Positions 7,883 through 14,372 of a stretch of DNA of 14,372 bases are shown here, in pieces (position 1 is the first letter of the stretch; every line of letters begins with the position of its first letter). Source of the DNA: Candidatus Hydrogenedentota bacterium (GTDB taxonomy: Bacteria; Hydrogenedentota; Hydrogenedentia; Hydrogenedentales; SLHB01); NCBI GenBank assembly GCA_007136375.1, contig SLHB01000065.1, positions 1 through 14,372 on the forward strand, in the 5' to 3' direction. The notes under the pieces were generated by a model. That model searched no databases, had not been told where the DNA came from, and saw only the letters and a program-made list of their open reading frames with translations. The translations under genes and the position numbers were made by a program.

Positions 7883-8551
7883 TCAGCCGGGCGCGCGCGC
7901 CGGGCTCTCCCCGCACACACGCTCCAACCATGCTGTCCACGCCGCCATCCCGTCGCCGCTCCGGCACGACGTCCGCAGCAACTCCACGCCCGGATTGAGT
8001 TGCGCGAGATCCGCTTCGAATACGGCCATATCGAAGTCGACATAGGGCAACAGATCGGTCTTGTTTAGGACAACCAGATCGGTCTTTCGAAAGAGATTCG
8101 CGTACTTTGCCGGTTTGTCGTGTCCCTCGGGCACGCTCACCACGGCGGCCCGCCACATCTCGCCGAGGTCGAAGTTCACGGGACAAACCATGTTTCCAAC
8201 ATTCTCGATGATAATGAGGTCAAGCTCGTCCAGCGGCAGAGCGTCCAAGGCGCGCAACACTAGGTTCGCTTCCAGATGACAGCCGCCCGACGTGTTGATC
8301 TGCGTGACGGGCGCGCCCAAGGCGGCGACGCGCTCCGCGTCCCGGGTCGTGTCGGGGTCGCCCTCGATGACGCCCAGGCGCAGCTTGTCCCGCAAGGCGG
8401 GGATGGCCCGTTCGATGAGGGCCGTCTTTCCCGAGCCCGGGGCGCTAATGATGTTGATGGCGGTTATGCCGGCCTCGCGCAGGCGGTTCCGGACCTCCAG
8501 CGCCAGCTCGTCGTTAACCTTCAATACTCGTTCGATGACGCGTATTTCCAT
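7883..8551 (-). CDS. hypB: Hydrogenase nickel-insertion GTPase HypB
   Basis: HypB (222 residues) is the GTPase that works with HypA to insert nickel into the HoxH precursor. The P-loop APGSGKT lies at 37-43, the conserved metal-site Cys91-His92 in SGGCHLEA, Cys123 in MVCPVNFDLGE, and the NKTD guanine-specificity motif at 163-166. The protein lacks both the His-rich nickel-storage N-terminus of some HypBs and the N-terminal CxxCGC high-affinity site of E. coli HypB, so it is the short form carrying only the G-domain metal site. GAGGAGG five bases before the ATG at 8551 supports this start. That sequence lies inside the end of hypA, which overlaps hypB by 38 bases. Confidence 0.97.
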   Translation of the reverse strand: MEIRVIERVLKVNDELALEVRNRLREAGITAINIISAPGSGKTALIERAIPALRDKLRLGVIEGDPDTTRDAERVAALGAPVTQINTSGGCHLEANLVLRALDALPLDELDLIIIENVGNMVCPVNFDLGEMWRAAVVSVPEGHDKPAKYANLFRKTDLVVLNKTDLLPYVDFDMAVFEADLAQLNPGVELLRTSCRSGDGMAAWTAWLERVCGESPARAPG

Positions 8552-8957
8552 GACGGCCTCCTCGGCTTCCCCGGGCCGGTTCGTTGGGTTCGCTCCCGCC
8601 AGGCGCTCCGGCGTCATCGGACAGGATAACACTATGCAGAAGCAGTTCATCGCCCGTGAGCGCCTGACAACGGCTGCCGCTGCAATTCGGGCAGATCCAG
8701 AATACGTCATCCGGCTCAAAACAGGCCAGGCACGCCTTGCACTGAATGAGCGCAGGCACTTCCCGCAGCACCAGGCGGGCGTCCGCCGCGAGGGTCTCTT
8801 GCTTCGCCGCGTCGAAAGCGGTCTCCATAATCTCTGGGACGATTTGGCGCAGCACCCCCGCCAGGACCCGGACCTCTTGCACCGGGAGGTTCCCATGGCG
8901 CTCCGCCGCTTCAAGGGCCTGACTCACAATGGCCTGGGCGAGGCTAAACTCATGCAT
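8514..8957 (-). CDS. hypA: Hydrogenase nickel metallochaperone HypA, with C-terminal extension
   Basis: HypA (147 residues) binds nickel through its N-terminal MHE motif (His2, seen) and a structural zinc through two CxxC pairs, here C73/C76 and C89/C92, the same positions as in E. coli HypA. It partners HypB in loading nickel into HoxH. The family is usually about 110-120 residues and normally ends shortly after a segment like GDELLLHSVIL (102-112 here). This protein continues for about 35 more residues rich in Gly, Arg, Ser, Pro and Asp with two His (RHGNTRHR). The extension runs 38 bases into hypB. It could be a real tail, or the result of a lost stop codon or sequencing error. The start overlaps the hoxW stop by 8 bases. 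Confidence 0.95.
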   Translation of the reverse strand: MHEFSLAQAIVSQALEAAERHGNLPVQEVRVLAGVLRQIVPEIMETAFDAAKQETLAADARLVLREVPALIQCKACLACFEPDDVFWICPNCSGSRCQALTGDELLLHSVILSDDAGAPGGSEPNEPARGSRGGRHGNTRHRTSIEG

Positions 8958-9441
8958 GACGCTCTTCCCTCTCGAGCGGACCTTGACGGGGCGGATGATG
9001 CGGCGCCAGGCCGAGGAAACGCGCGCCGGCGCCGGCGGCTTCCGGAACAGCGGCCGCTACCGGCGCGCTCAGCGTCTCACCGAAGCCAAAGCGCGCGCCT
9101 GTAACCGTGATGAGCAGCGTCTCCGGCGCCGTTCCGCCTATGGCGCGGGCGGACGCCAGAAGCAGCGCCGGGGTGACGTGGTGGGAGAACCCTCCCAGAA
9201 CGGCGTCCTCGGCGGAGACCGAGCGGCGCGCGATCTCGCCCGGCCTTCCTTCCACGCACGCATCCACGAAAACGGCCTTCGCGGCGTCAATAAGGTCCAA
9301 CGCCAGCTCCGGCGTCAGTTGGTGACAAACTAGAACCTGGACGCCTCCGGCCTCTAGCACGGACCGCGCTTCCTCCGCAATGGCCCAGCCCACGCCATCG
9401 TCTTCGCGCAACGGGTTTCCGTATCCGATGAACACGTTCAT
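8950..9441 (-). CDS. hoxW: Hydrogenase maturation endopeptidase (HoxW type)
   Basis: A 163-residue member of the HyaD/HybD/HoxW family, nickel-dependent proteases that cut the C-terminal peptide from the [NiFe] large subunit once nickel is inserted. The N-terminal GYGNPLREDDGVG (6-18) is the family signature. The expected metal-ligand positions are an acidic residue at D14/D15, D60 in VFVDA, and H87/H88 in SHHVTP. It lies 10 bases after hoxH, whose precursor carries the expected cleavable tail, so HoxH is its presumed sole substrate. AAGGA about 7 bases before the ATG supports the start. The name hoxW rests on position and family rather than on a subtype-specific motif. Confidence 0.93.
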   Translation of the reverse strand: MNVFIGYGNPLREDDGVGWAIAEEARSVLEAGGVQVLVCHQLTPELALDLIDAAKAVFVDACVEGRPGEIARRSVSAEDAVLGGFSHHVTPALLLASARAIGGTAPETLLITVTGARFGFGETLSAPVAAAVPEAAGAGARFLGLAPHHPPRQGPLEREERHA

Positions 9442-9451
9442 GGCGGATCCT

Positions 9452-10882
9452 TCATGGCGCGCCCCGGACCACTCGCCGAATCACCTCGCCTTGGGCGTCC
9501 ATGATGTCAATTTCGAGCGGCATCTGGCCAACGGCGTGGGTGCTGCAACTCAAACAGGGATCAAAGGTCCGGATGACCGCCTCCACCCGGTTCAGCATGC
9601 CCTCGGCGATCTCCCTGCCCTGGACAAAGTGCTTGGCCACCTGCGTGACGCCCTTGTTCATCGCCATGTTGTTGTGGCCTGTCGCTATGATCATGTTGAC
9701 CCATTCTATAAGTCCATGTTCATCGATCTTGTAGTGGTGAATCAATGTTCCCCTGGGCGCCTCCGCCACGCCCACCCCTTCTAGATTGTTAGGTTCGGCG
9801 ACGGCCCGCACCCGCTTGTTCAGAATCGCGGGATCGTCTAGAAGCTGCTCCATGCGCTCTAGGGAATGGAGAATCTCGATGAGGCGTGCGTAGTGGTAAT
9901 GGAACGAGCTTGAGATCGCCCCCTCTTGCAACTGCTGGAACTCCCGGAATTCCCGGTCGGCCTCCGGCGTGCCGCACTGTTCCACGACATTGAGGCGGGC
10001 GAGAGGCCCTACGCGGTAGAACCCCCGGGGATAGCCCATGGGTTTGTAGTACGGAAACTTGAGGTAGGTGTAGGGTTCGGCGGCCTCTTCGATGACCTCG
10101 TGATAGCGGTTCGACTCGATATTGCCGTGGATAACGTTCCCCGCCGCATCCATCATGCGCAGTTGGCCATCGTAGAACTCCAACTCGCCCCGGGGCGACG
10201 CCAGGCTCATGAAGAGGCTCGGAAAGTTCGCGAACGTGGCTATCTCCGCCTCGAACGCCCGGTACGCCTTCTTGTACCAGGCGAGGGTTCGCCGCGCAAT
10301 CTCCTTCATCTCGGGGAGTTCGGCAAGGATGAGTTCACGGACCTTTGTGTCCAAAGGCGCGCTCACGCCGCCAGGCACAATCCACGCGGGATGCACCCGC
10401 TTCTCCCCCAGGCGCTCGATGACCTGCTGGCCAAACTTCCGCAGCCGGATGCCGTCCCGCGCGATGCTCGGGTGAGCGTCCAAGACCCCGAAAATGTTCC
10501 GCGACGCCGGGTCCGCATCCATACCCAAGAGCAGATCGGGCGAGGCGAGATGAAAAAAGCTCAGGGCGTGGGACTGAACGAACTGGGCAAGATTCATGAT
10601 ACGCCGGAGGTTGGCCCCGGTGTCGGACACCCGGACGGCCAGAAGCGCATCACAGGCTTTCGCGGAAGCGATGAGATGGCTCACGGGGCAAATGCCGCAG
10701 ATGCGCGCCATAAGCGACGGCATCTCGGCAAAAGGCCGTCCTTCGCAAAACTTCTCGAATCCGCGGAACTGGGTGACGTGAAAGAACGACTCCCGTACGG
10801 AGCCGTCTTCTTCTAGATGAATCGTGATCTTGCCATGGCCCTCGAGCCGGGTGACCGGATCAATGGTGATGGTCTTGCCCAT
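9452..10882 (-). CDS. hoxH: NAD-linked [NiFe] hydrogenase large subunit HoxH
   Basis: HoxH (476 residues) is the catalytic subunit that splits or makes H2 at the NiFe(CN)2CO centre. The two cysteine pairs that bind the metals are intact: C62 and C65 in RICGICPVSH near the N-terminus, and C443 and C446 in DPCLSCSTH near the C-terminus. DPVTRLEGH near residue 8 is another large-subunit signature. The protein extends 27 residues beyond His449, and this is the peptide expected to be removed by the neighbouring endopeptidase. The motif forms fit group 3 cytosolic hydrogenases, and the HoxEFU neighbours make it group 3d (bidirectional, NAD-coupled). There is no signal peptide. AAGGGAGG, overlapping the hoxY stop codon 13 bases upstream, provides a strong ribosome binding site, consistent with high expression of this subunit. 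Confidence 0.98.
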   Translation of the reverse strand: MGKTITIDPVTRLEGHGKITIHLEEDGSVRESFFHVTQFRGFEKFCEGRPFAEMPSLMARICGICPVSHLIASAKACDALLAVRVSDTGANLRRIMNLAQFVQSHALSFFHLASPDLLLGMDADPASRNIFGVLDAHPSIARDGIRLRKFGQQVIERLGEKRVHPAWIVPGGVSAPLDTKVRELILAELPEMKEIARRTLAWYKKAYRAFEAEIATFANFPSLFMSLASPRGELEFYDGQLRMMDAAGNVIHGNIESNRYHEVIEEAAEPYTYLKFPYYKPMGYPRGFYRVGPLARLNVVEQCGTPEADREFREFQQLQEGAISSSFHYHYARLIEILHSLERMEQLLDDPAILNKRVRAVAEPNNLEGVGVAEAPRGTLIHHYKIDEHGLIEWVNMIIATGHNNMAMNKGVTQVAKHFVQGREIAEGMLNRVEAVIRTFDPCLSCSTHAVGQMPLEIDIMDAQGEVIRRVVRGAP

Positions 10883-10895
10883 GACGACGCCTCCC

Positions 10896-11432
10896 TTACA
10901 TGCCGAAGCGGGAATTGACCGCCGCTTGAGCGGGCTGACCCGACAGAATGGCCCGCACCGTGTTCAGGATTACGTTCGCCGGCGGCGGACATCCCGGAAC
11001 GTATACGTCGACCGTAACCACTTCATGGACCGGCCGCACGCGCTCCAACAGCTTCGGCAGCACGTCGTTGGACAGCGCCGCAACGGGCTGGGCCGCGTTC
11101 TCCTCGTAGGCCCGGCGCAATAGGGATTTCACCGGAAAGAGATTGCGCATCGCTGGCACGTTGCCCGTAACGGCGCAATCGCCTAGGGACACGAGGACAG
11201 TGGTGCGCTCCCGTATCATGCGGATCTTGTGGAGATCCTCCTCACTGCTCACGGCGCCTTCGACGAGGGTCACGTCCACTTCCGCCGGAAACGCCTTTAC
11301 GTCCACCAGCGGGCTGTACACCAGATCGATCAGGCCCGCGAGCTCGATAAGCTGTTCGTCCATGTCCAAGAAAGACATGTGACAGCCGCTGCAACCGTCC
11401 AGCCACACCGTGGCGACTCTTGCCTTAGTCAT
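10896..11432 (-). CDS. hoxY: NAD-linked [NiFe] hydrogenase small subunit HoxY
   Basis: HoxY (178 residues from this ATG) holds the single proximal [4Fe-4S] cluster that passes electrons between HoxH and the diaphorase. The four ligands are C14 and C17 (DGCSGCH), C86 (GDCAVTGN) and C148 (PGCPPP). The short length, the absence of a Tat signal and the lack of C-terminal medial/distal cluster motifs separate it from membrane-bound hydrogenase small subunits and fit cytosolic HoxY. The chosen ATG overlaps the hoxU stop as ATGA. A GTG two codons upstream (11438) is an alternative start. The overlap implies translational coupling with hoxU. Confidence 0.97.
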   Translation of the reverse strand: MTKARVATVWLDGCSGCHMSFLDMDEQLIELAGLIDLVYSPLVDVKAFPAEVDVTLVEGAVSSEEDLHKIRMIRERTTVLVSLGDCAVTGNVPAMRNLFPVKSLLRRAYEENAAQPVAALSNDVLPKLLERVRPVHEVVTVDVYVPGCPPPANVILNTVRAILSGQPAQAAVNSRFGM

Positions 11433-12148
11433 TTCCACTTATCCCGCATTAGCGTCAAATACGGCAGGAATTGCTTCCGCTTTGACATCTCCGCCACGGA
11501 TTTCCCTTTCTCCGACAGCGCGCCCGTGGGGCACACCTGCACACACTTGCCGCAGCTCGTGCAACTGTCGGAGTCCCCCCACGATTCATTCATATCGGAA
11601 ATCAGGCGCGCTTCGATGCCCCGGCCCTGAACGTCCCAGGTGTGGGCGCCTTCGACTTCCTCGCACACCCGCACGCAGCGGGTGCACATGATGCAACGGT
11701 TTTGATCCGCCACGAACAGTTCATGAGAAGCGTCGACGGTGTACCGCTGATACCGGTAAGGAACGCGGACATGGGTGATGCCAGCGTCGCGGGACAGGCT
11801 TTGCAACTCGCAGTATCCGTTCGACACGCACACGCTGCACGTGTGATTTCGTTCGCTCAGGAACAACTCCAGGATCATCCGCCGGTAGCCCTTCAGCCGA
11901 TCCGAATCGGTGCGGATGACCATTCCCTCGCCCACCCGGGTCGTACACGCGGGAAGGAGACGGTTTGCGCCTTCCACCTCGACCAGGCACAACCGGCACC
12001 CGCCCACGGGGCTCAGCCCATGGAGGTGGCACAAGGTGGGCACGAATATGCCGTGCTCCCGGGCGATCTCGAGAATCGTCTCATCGCCCCGGGCGCTGGC
12101 TTCCCGTCCATTGATCGTTAGGGTCTTGACCTCTTGCAGGACACTCAT
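11429..12148 (-). CDS. hoxU: NAD-linked hydrogenase diaphorase subunit HoxU
   Basis: HoxU (239 residues) corresponds to the N-terminal part of complex I NuoG and carries iron-sulfur clusters linking HoxF to HoxY. Visible ligands in order are a plant-ferredoxin-like [2Fe-2S] set (C40, C51, C54, C68), a His-Cys [4Fe-4S] site (H102, C104, C107, C113 in NHTCSVCVSNGYC), and two ferredoxin-type [4Fe-4S] motifs (C152/155/158/162 and C196/199/202/206). All four sites are complete. The ATG at 12148 overlaps the hoxF stop as ATGA. The frame is open a little further upstream, but the sequence there does not look like the family. The molybdopterin-enzyme-like domain that follows in NuoG is absent, as expected for HoxU. 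Confidence 0.97.
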   Translation of the reverse strand: MSVLQEVKTLTINGREASARGDETILEIAREHGIFVPTLCHLHGLSPVGGCRLCLVEVEGANRLLPACTTRVGEGMVIRTDSDRLKGYRRMILELFLSERNHTCSVCVSNGYCELQSLSRDAGITHVRVPYRYQRYTVDASHELFVADQNRCIMCTRCVRVCEEVEGAHTWDVQGRGIEARLISDMNESWGDSDSCTSCGKCVQVCPTGALSEKGKSVAEMSKRKQFLPYLTLMRDKWK

Positions 12149-13809
12149 ACCGCCGCCTCCACGTCCCGATGGATGGAACACACTCCAGCAGGACACTCCT
12201 TGTCCACGATGTGGCTAAGGTACTCGTCTCGGAAGTAACGCAATGTGCTGAGGACCGGGTTGGGCGCCGATTGCCCCAGGCCGCACAGGCTCGTGTGCTT
12301 GACGAGATCGCAAAGTTCCTCGAGCAACGCCAGGTCCGCCTCGGACGCCTCGCCCTTGGTTATTTTGTCCAGCAAATCAAAGAGCTGGCTGGTGCCCGCG
12401 CGGCAAGACACACACTTGCCGCACGACTCGCTCATACAAAACTCCATGAAATACTTCGCCACGTCGACCATGCACGACGTATCGTCCACGACGATCATGC
12501 CGCCCGACCCCATGATGGAGCCAAGCCCCGCGAGCGATTCATAATCTACCGGTTGGTCGAGACAGTCGGCGGGGATACAGCCTCCGGACGGTCCGCCCGT
12601 CTGAACCCCTTTGCAGGTGTGGTCCCCGGGGATCCCGCCACCGATATCGAAGATGATCTCGCGGAGCGAAATACCCATGGGCACTTCGATGAGGCCCGTG
12701 TTGTTCACGCGCCCGGCCAGAGCAAAGACCTTCGTACCCTTGCTGTGCTCCGTGCCGATGCTGGCGAACCACGCACTGCCTTTCCGGACGATGCTCGGGA
12801 TGTTGGCCAGCGTCTCGACATTGTTGACGAGAGTGGGACAACCCCAGAGCCCTTGTTGCGCGGGATAGGGCGGCCGCGAACGGGGCGTGCCCCGTTGGCC
12901 CTCAATGCTATGGATGAGCGCGGTCTCTTCGCCGCACACGAAAGCGCCAGCCCCCAGGCGCACTTCAACGGTGAAACTGAAAGGCGTGCCGCAAACCCGG
13001 TTGCCCAGATAGCCTTCGCGCTCCGCCTGTCGAATGGCCGAGCGAAGCCGGGAGATGGCGAGAGGATACTCCGCCCGGATGTACACATACCCCTGGCTCG
13101 CGCCGGTGGCGTATCCCGCGATAGCCATGCCCTCGAGGACCCGGTGAGGGTCGCTTTCGAGGATGCAACGATCCATGAAGGCGCCGGGGTCGCCTTCGTC
13201 GGCGTTGCACACGACATACTTGCGCTCGCCTACGGCTTTGGCGACGGTTCCCCATTTCAGGCCCGTGGAGTATCCGCCGCCGCCCCGGCCCCGAAGGCCG
13301 CTTTGGGTGATCTCGTCGATGACTTCGGCCGGCCCCATCTCGGTGAGCGCTTTGTTCAGGCCCGCGTAACCATCGGCGTCGAGATACTCCTGCAACCGCT
13401 CAGGGTCAATGCGTCCCATGTTCTCCAGGACGATCCGCTCCTGTCGTTCAAAGAAGGGCGTGTTGGTGGGTAGGTGAAGCCGCTCCACGATTTCGCCCCC
13501 TAAGCTGTTTAGGATGGCGGGCGCGTCCTCGGCGGTGACTTCCCGGTACCATGTTCCTTCGGGCTCCACGCTCACCAGCGGCCCGGCGGCGCATAGGCCC
13601 ATGCAGCCGGCGCCCTTTACCTCGCAGTTGACGCTCTGGCCGGACTGCTTAAGCGCATCCGACAAGGCCGCGAACACCTCCTCGCTCCCAGCGGATACAC
13701 ATCCGGCGGCCTTGCATACGCGAACGCAATGATCCGCGGCGGGCCGGCTCCCAGGCCCGTTTCCGCCGCCATTCCCGTTCCCCGCGCGTCCCTTGTTATT
13801 CGGCGTCAT
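12145..13809 (-). CDS. hoxF: NAD-linked hydrogenase diaphorase subunit HoxF (FMN/NADH binding)
   Basis: HoxF (554 residues) binds FMN and NAD(H) and is the entry or exit point for pyridine nucleotide. It fuses an N-terminal thioredoxin-like [2Fe-2S] domain (C32, C37, C69, C73) to a NuoF-like core. The core has the glycine-rich GLRGRGGGGYSTGLKW near 171-186, CNADEGDPGAF near 201, GAGAFVCGEETALI near 287, and the [4Fe-4S] ligands C463, C466, C469 (SCGKCVSC) and C509 (TSLCGLG). A Gly/Asn-rich low-complexity stretch (about residues 8-20) precedes the first domain. The ATG at 13809 overlaps the hoxE stop by 14 bases; an upstream extension of the frame within hoxE looks non-coding. A second short cysteine motif near the C-terminus (ECPAGVC) is typical of the family. 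Confidence 0.97.
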   Translation of the reverse strand: MTPNNKGRAGNGNGGGNGPGSRPAADHCVRVCKAAGCVSAGSEEVFAALSDALKQSGQSVNCEVKGAGCMGLCAAGPLVSVEPEGTWYREVTAEDAPAILNSLGGEIVERLHLPTNTPFFERQERIVLENMGRIDPERLQEYLDADGYAGLNKALTEMGPAEVIDEITQSGLRGRGGGGYSTGLKWGTVAKAVGERKYVVCNADEGDPGAFMDRCILESDPHRVLEGMAIAGYATGASQGYVYIRAEYPLAISRLRSAIRQAEREGYLGNRVCGTPFSFTVEVRLGAGAFVCGEETALIHSIEGQRGTPRSRPPYPAQQGLWGCPTLVNNVETLANIPSIVRKGSAWFASIGTEHSKGTKVFALAGRVNNTGLIEVPMGISLREIIFDIGGGIPGDHTCKGVQTGGPSGGCIPADCLDQPVDYESLAGLGSIMGSGGMIVVDDTSCMVDVAKYFMEFCMSESCGKCVSCRAGTSQLFDLLDKITKGEASEADLALLEELCDLVKHTSLCGLGQSAPNPVLSTLRYFRDEYLSHIVDKECPAGVCSIHRDVEAAV

Positions 13810-14311
13810 GGCTCCCCCACTTCCCAAGATGCGCGAGGGCGCTTTGCTCATCGAGCTTCCCCGCCACCTCGCCGTCAAAGACCGCGGCGGGGGCGAGCCC
13901 ACACGAGCCCAAGCACCGCGCGGACAACAAAGAAATCGCGCCGTCTTCCGTAGTTTCGCCGGGCCGCACGCCGTACTCGCGCTCCACCGCCGCTAGAATG
14001 GCGGGACCGCCCTTGATGTAGCAGGCCGTGCCTGTGCACAAGACGCAGGTATGGCGTCCTTGCGGCTTCAGCGTGAAGTAGTGGTAGAAGGTGGCCACGC
14101 CATAGACCTGGCTCATGGGCAAGCACAACGCCGTCGCTACATAACGCAGCGCCTCGTCGTCCAAATACCCAAAGGCGTCTTGCACGGCGTGAAGCGTCTC
14201 GATAAGCGCATGGGTCTCGAACCCGTGGCGGCGCATCGCCGCGTTGACCAGCTTCCAGCGCTTGTCGTTAGACGGCGGCGCCGGCGGCTGCTTCACCAAA
14301 TATTCAAGCAT
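13796..14311 (-). CDS. hoxE: NAD-linked hydrogenase diaphorase subunit HoxE
   Basis: HoxE (171 residues) is the NuoE-like subunit with one thioredoxin-fold [2Fe-2S] cluster. The ligands C92, C97, C133 and C137 sit in CTGTAC and CLGSC, and the upstream segment VYGVATFYHYF is a NuoE-family signature. Its presence makes this the five-subunit HoxEFUYH form known from cyanobacteria and many other bacteria, rather than the HoxFUYH form lacking HoxE. GGGGGA about 8 bases before the ATG supports the start. It is the first gene of the cluster in the window. Only 61 bases upstream are visible, and I see no convincing promoter there. Confidence 0.96.
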   Translation of the reverse strand: MLEYLVKQPPAPPSNDKRWKLVNAAMRRHGFETHALIETLHAVQDAFGYLDDEALRYVATALCLPMSQVYGVATFYHYFTLKPQGRHTCVLCTGTACYIKGGPAILAAVEREYGVRPGETTEDGAISLLSARCLGSCGLAPAAVFDGEVAGKLDEQSALAHLGKWGSHDAE

Positions 14312-14353
14312 ACATTCAATCCCCCGTATGCAACGCGCCTCGTGTCATGCGGC

Positions 14354-14372
14354 GCCCGGCAGCGGGCCGGGC
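14354..14372. repeat. GC-rich inverted repeat upstream of hoxE
   Basis: A perfect 7-base stem, GCCCGGC and GCCGGGC, encloses a 5-base loop and abuts the right edge of the window, 43 bases from the hoxE start codon. On the minus strand it is not followed by a T run. It could be the terminator of a plus-strand-convergent or upstream gene outside the window, a leader hairpin of the hox transcript, or chance in GC-rich DNA. Confidence 0.4.

Noticed and set aside
9926..10816. Plus-strand open frame (296 codons) opposite hoxH
   Set aside because: It is antisense to hoxH, with no domain, and its codon pattern is that of a complementary frame.
12169..13473. Long plus-strand open frame (434 codons) opposite hoxF
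   Set aside because: It lies wholly antisense to hoxF, shows no recognisable domain and is explained by high GC content and few stop codons.
3134..14311. A novel defence, mobile or biosynthetic system hidden in the cluster
   Set aside because: Every gene in this stretch is accounted for as a Hox or Hyp component with intact motifs. No transposase, integrase, direct repeats, attachment sites or spacer arrays were seen.
13796..14311. Complex I (nuoE/nuoF/nuoG) rather than a hydrogenase diaphorase
   Set aside because: The same unit continues into hoxY and hoxH and the hyp genes, HoxU is the short form without the NuoG C-terminal domain, and no nuo membrane subunits are present.

Overview
The window is GC-rich, tightly packed coding DNA. 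It holds two plus-strand genes on the left (to about 3118) and a twelve-gene minus-strand cluster filling the rest (14311 down to 3134). The cluster is a complete NAD-linked, cytosolic [NiFe] hydrogenase locus of the bidirectional HoxEFUYH type (group 3d), followed by its maturation endopeptidase and the full set of active-site assembly genes. In transcription order it reads hoxE-hoxF-hoxU-hoxY-hoxH-hoxW-hypA-hypB-hypF-hypC-hypD-hypE. Eight of the eleven junctions overlap and the three gaps are 10, 13 and 25 bases, so it looks like one transcription unit whose promoter lies upstream of hoxE, at or beyond the right edge.

How the parts work together: HoxH carries the NiFe(CN)2CO centre and HoxY the proximal [4Fe-4S] cluster. 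HoxU, HoxF and HoxE form the diaphorase wire to FMN and NAD(H), and are homologous to NuoG (N-terminal part), NuoF and NuoE of complex I. HypF and HypE make the cyanide ligands from carbamoyl phosphate. HypC and HypD assemble the Fe(CN)2CO unit. HypA and HypB deliver nickel. HoxW then removes the HoxH C-terminal peptide. Every cluster and catalytic motif I checked is present, so the locus looks functional.

Left side: a 5'-truncated protein related to the N-terminal (ATP-grasp) part of PEP synthase/PPDK, but without the phosphohistidine domain, runs off the left edge. After a 68-base gap with a good extended -10 promoter and ribosome binding site comes an aldo/keto reductase with an apparent twin-arginine signal. 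It converges on hypE with only 15 bases between the stop codons.

Organism: a GC-rich, NAD-hydrogenase-bearing bacterium. The combination of the unusual PEP-synthase-like protein and a Tat-exported aldo/keto reductase reminds me of PVC-group or Hydrogenedentota genomes, but this is a weak inference from gene content. I see no mobile elements, tRNA, rRNA or CRISPR. Most of the window is a recognisable known system. The less explained items are the truncated PEP-synthase-like protein, the HypA tail and a few regulatory or architectural details.
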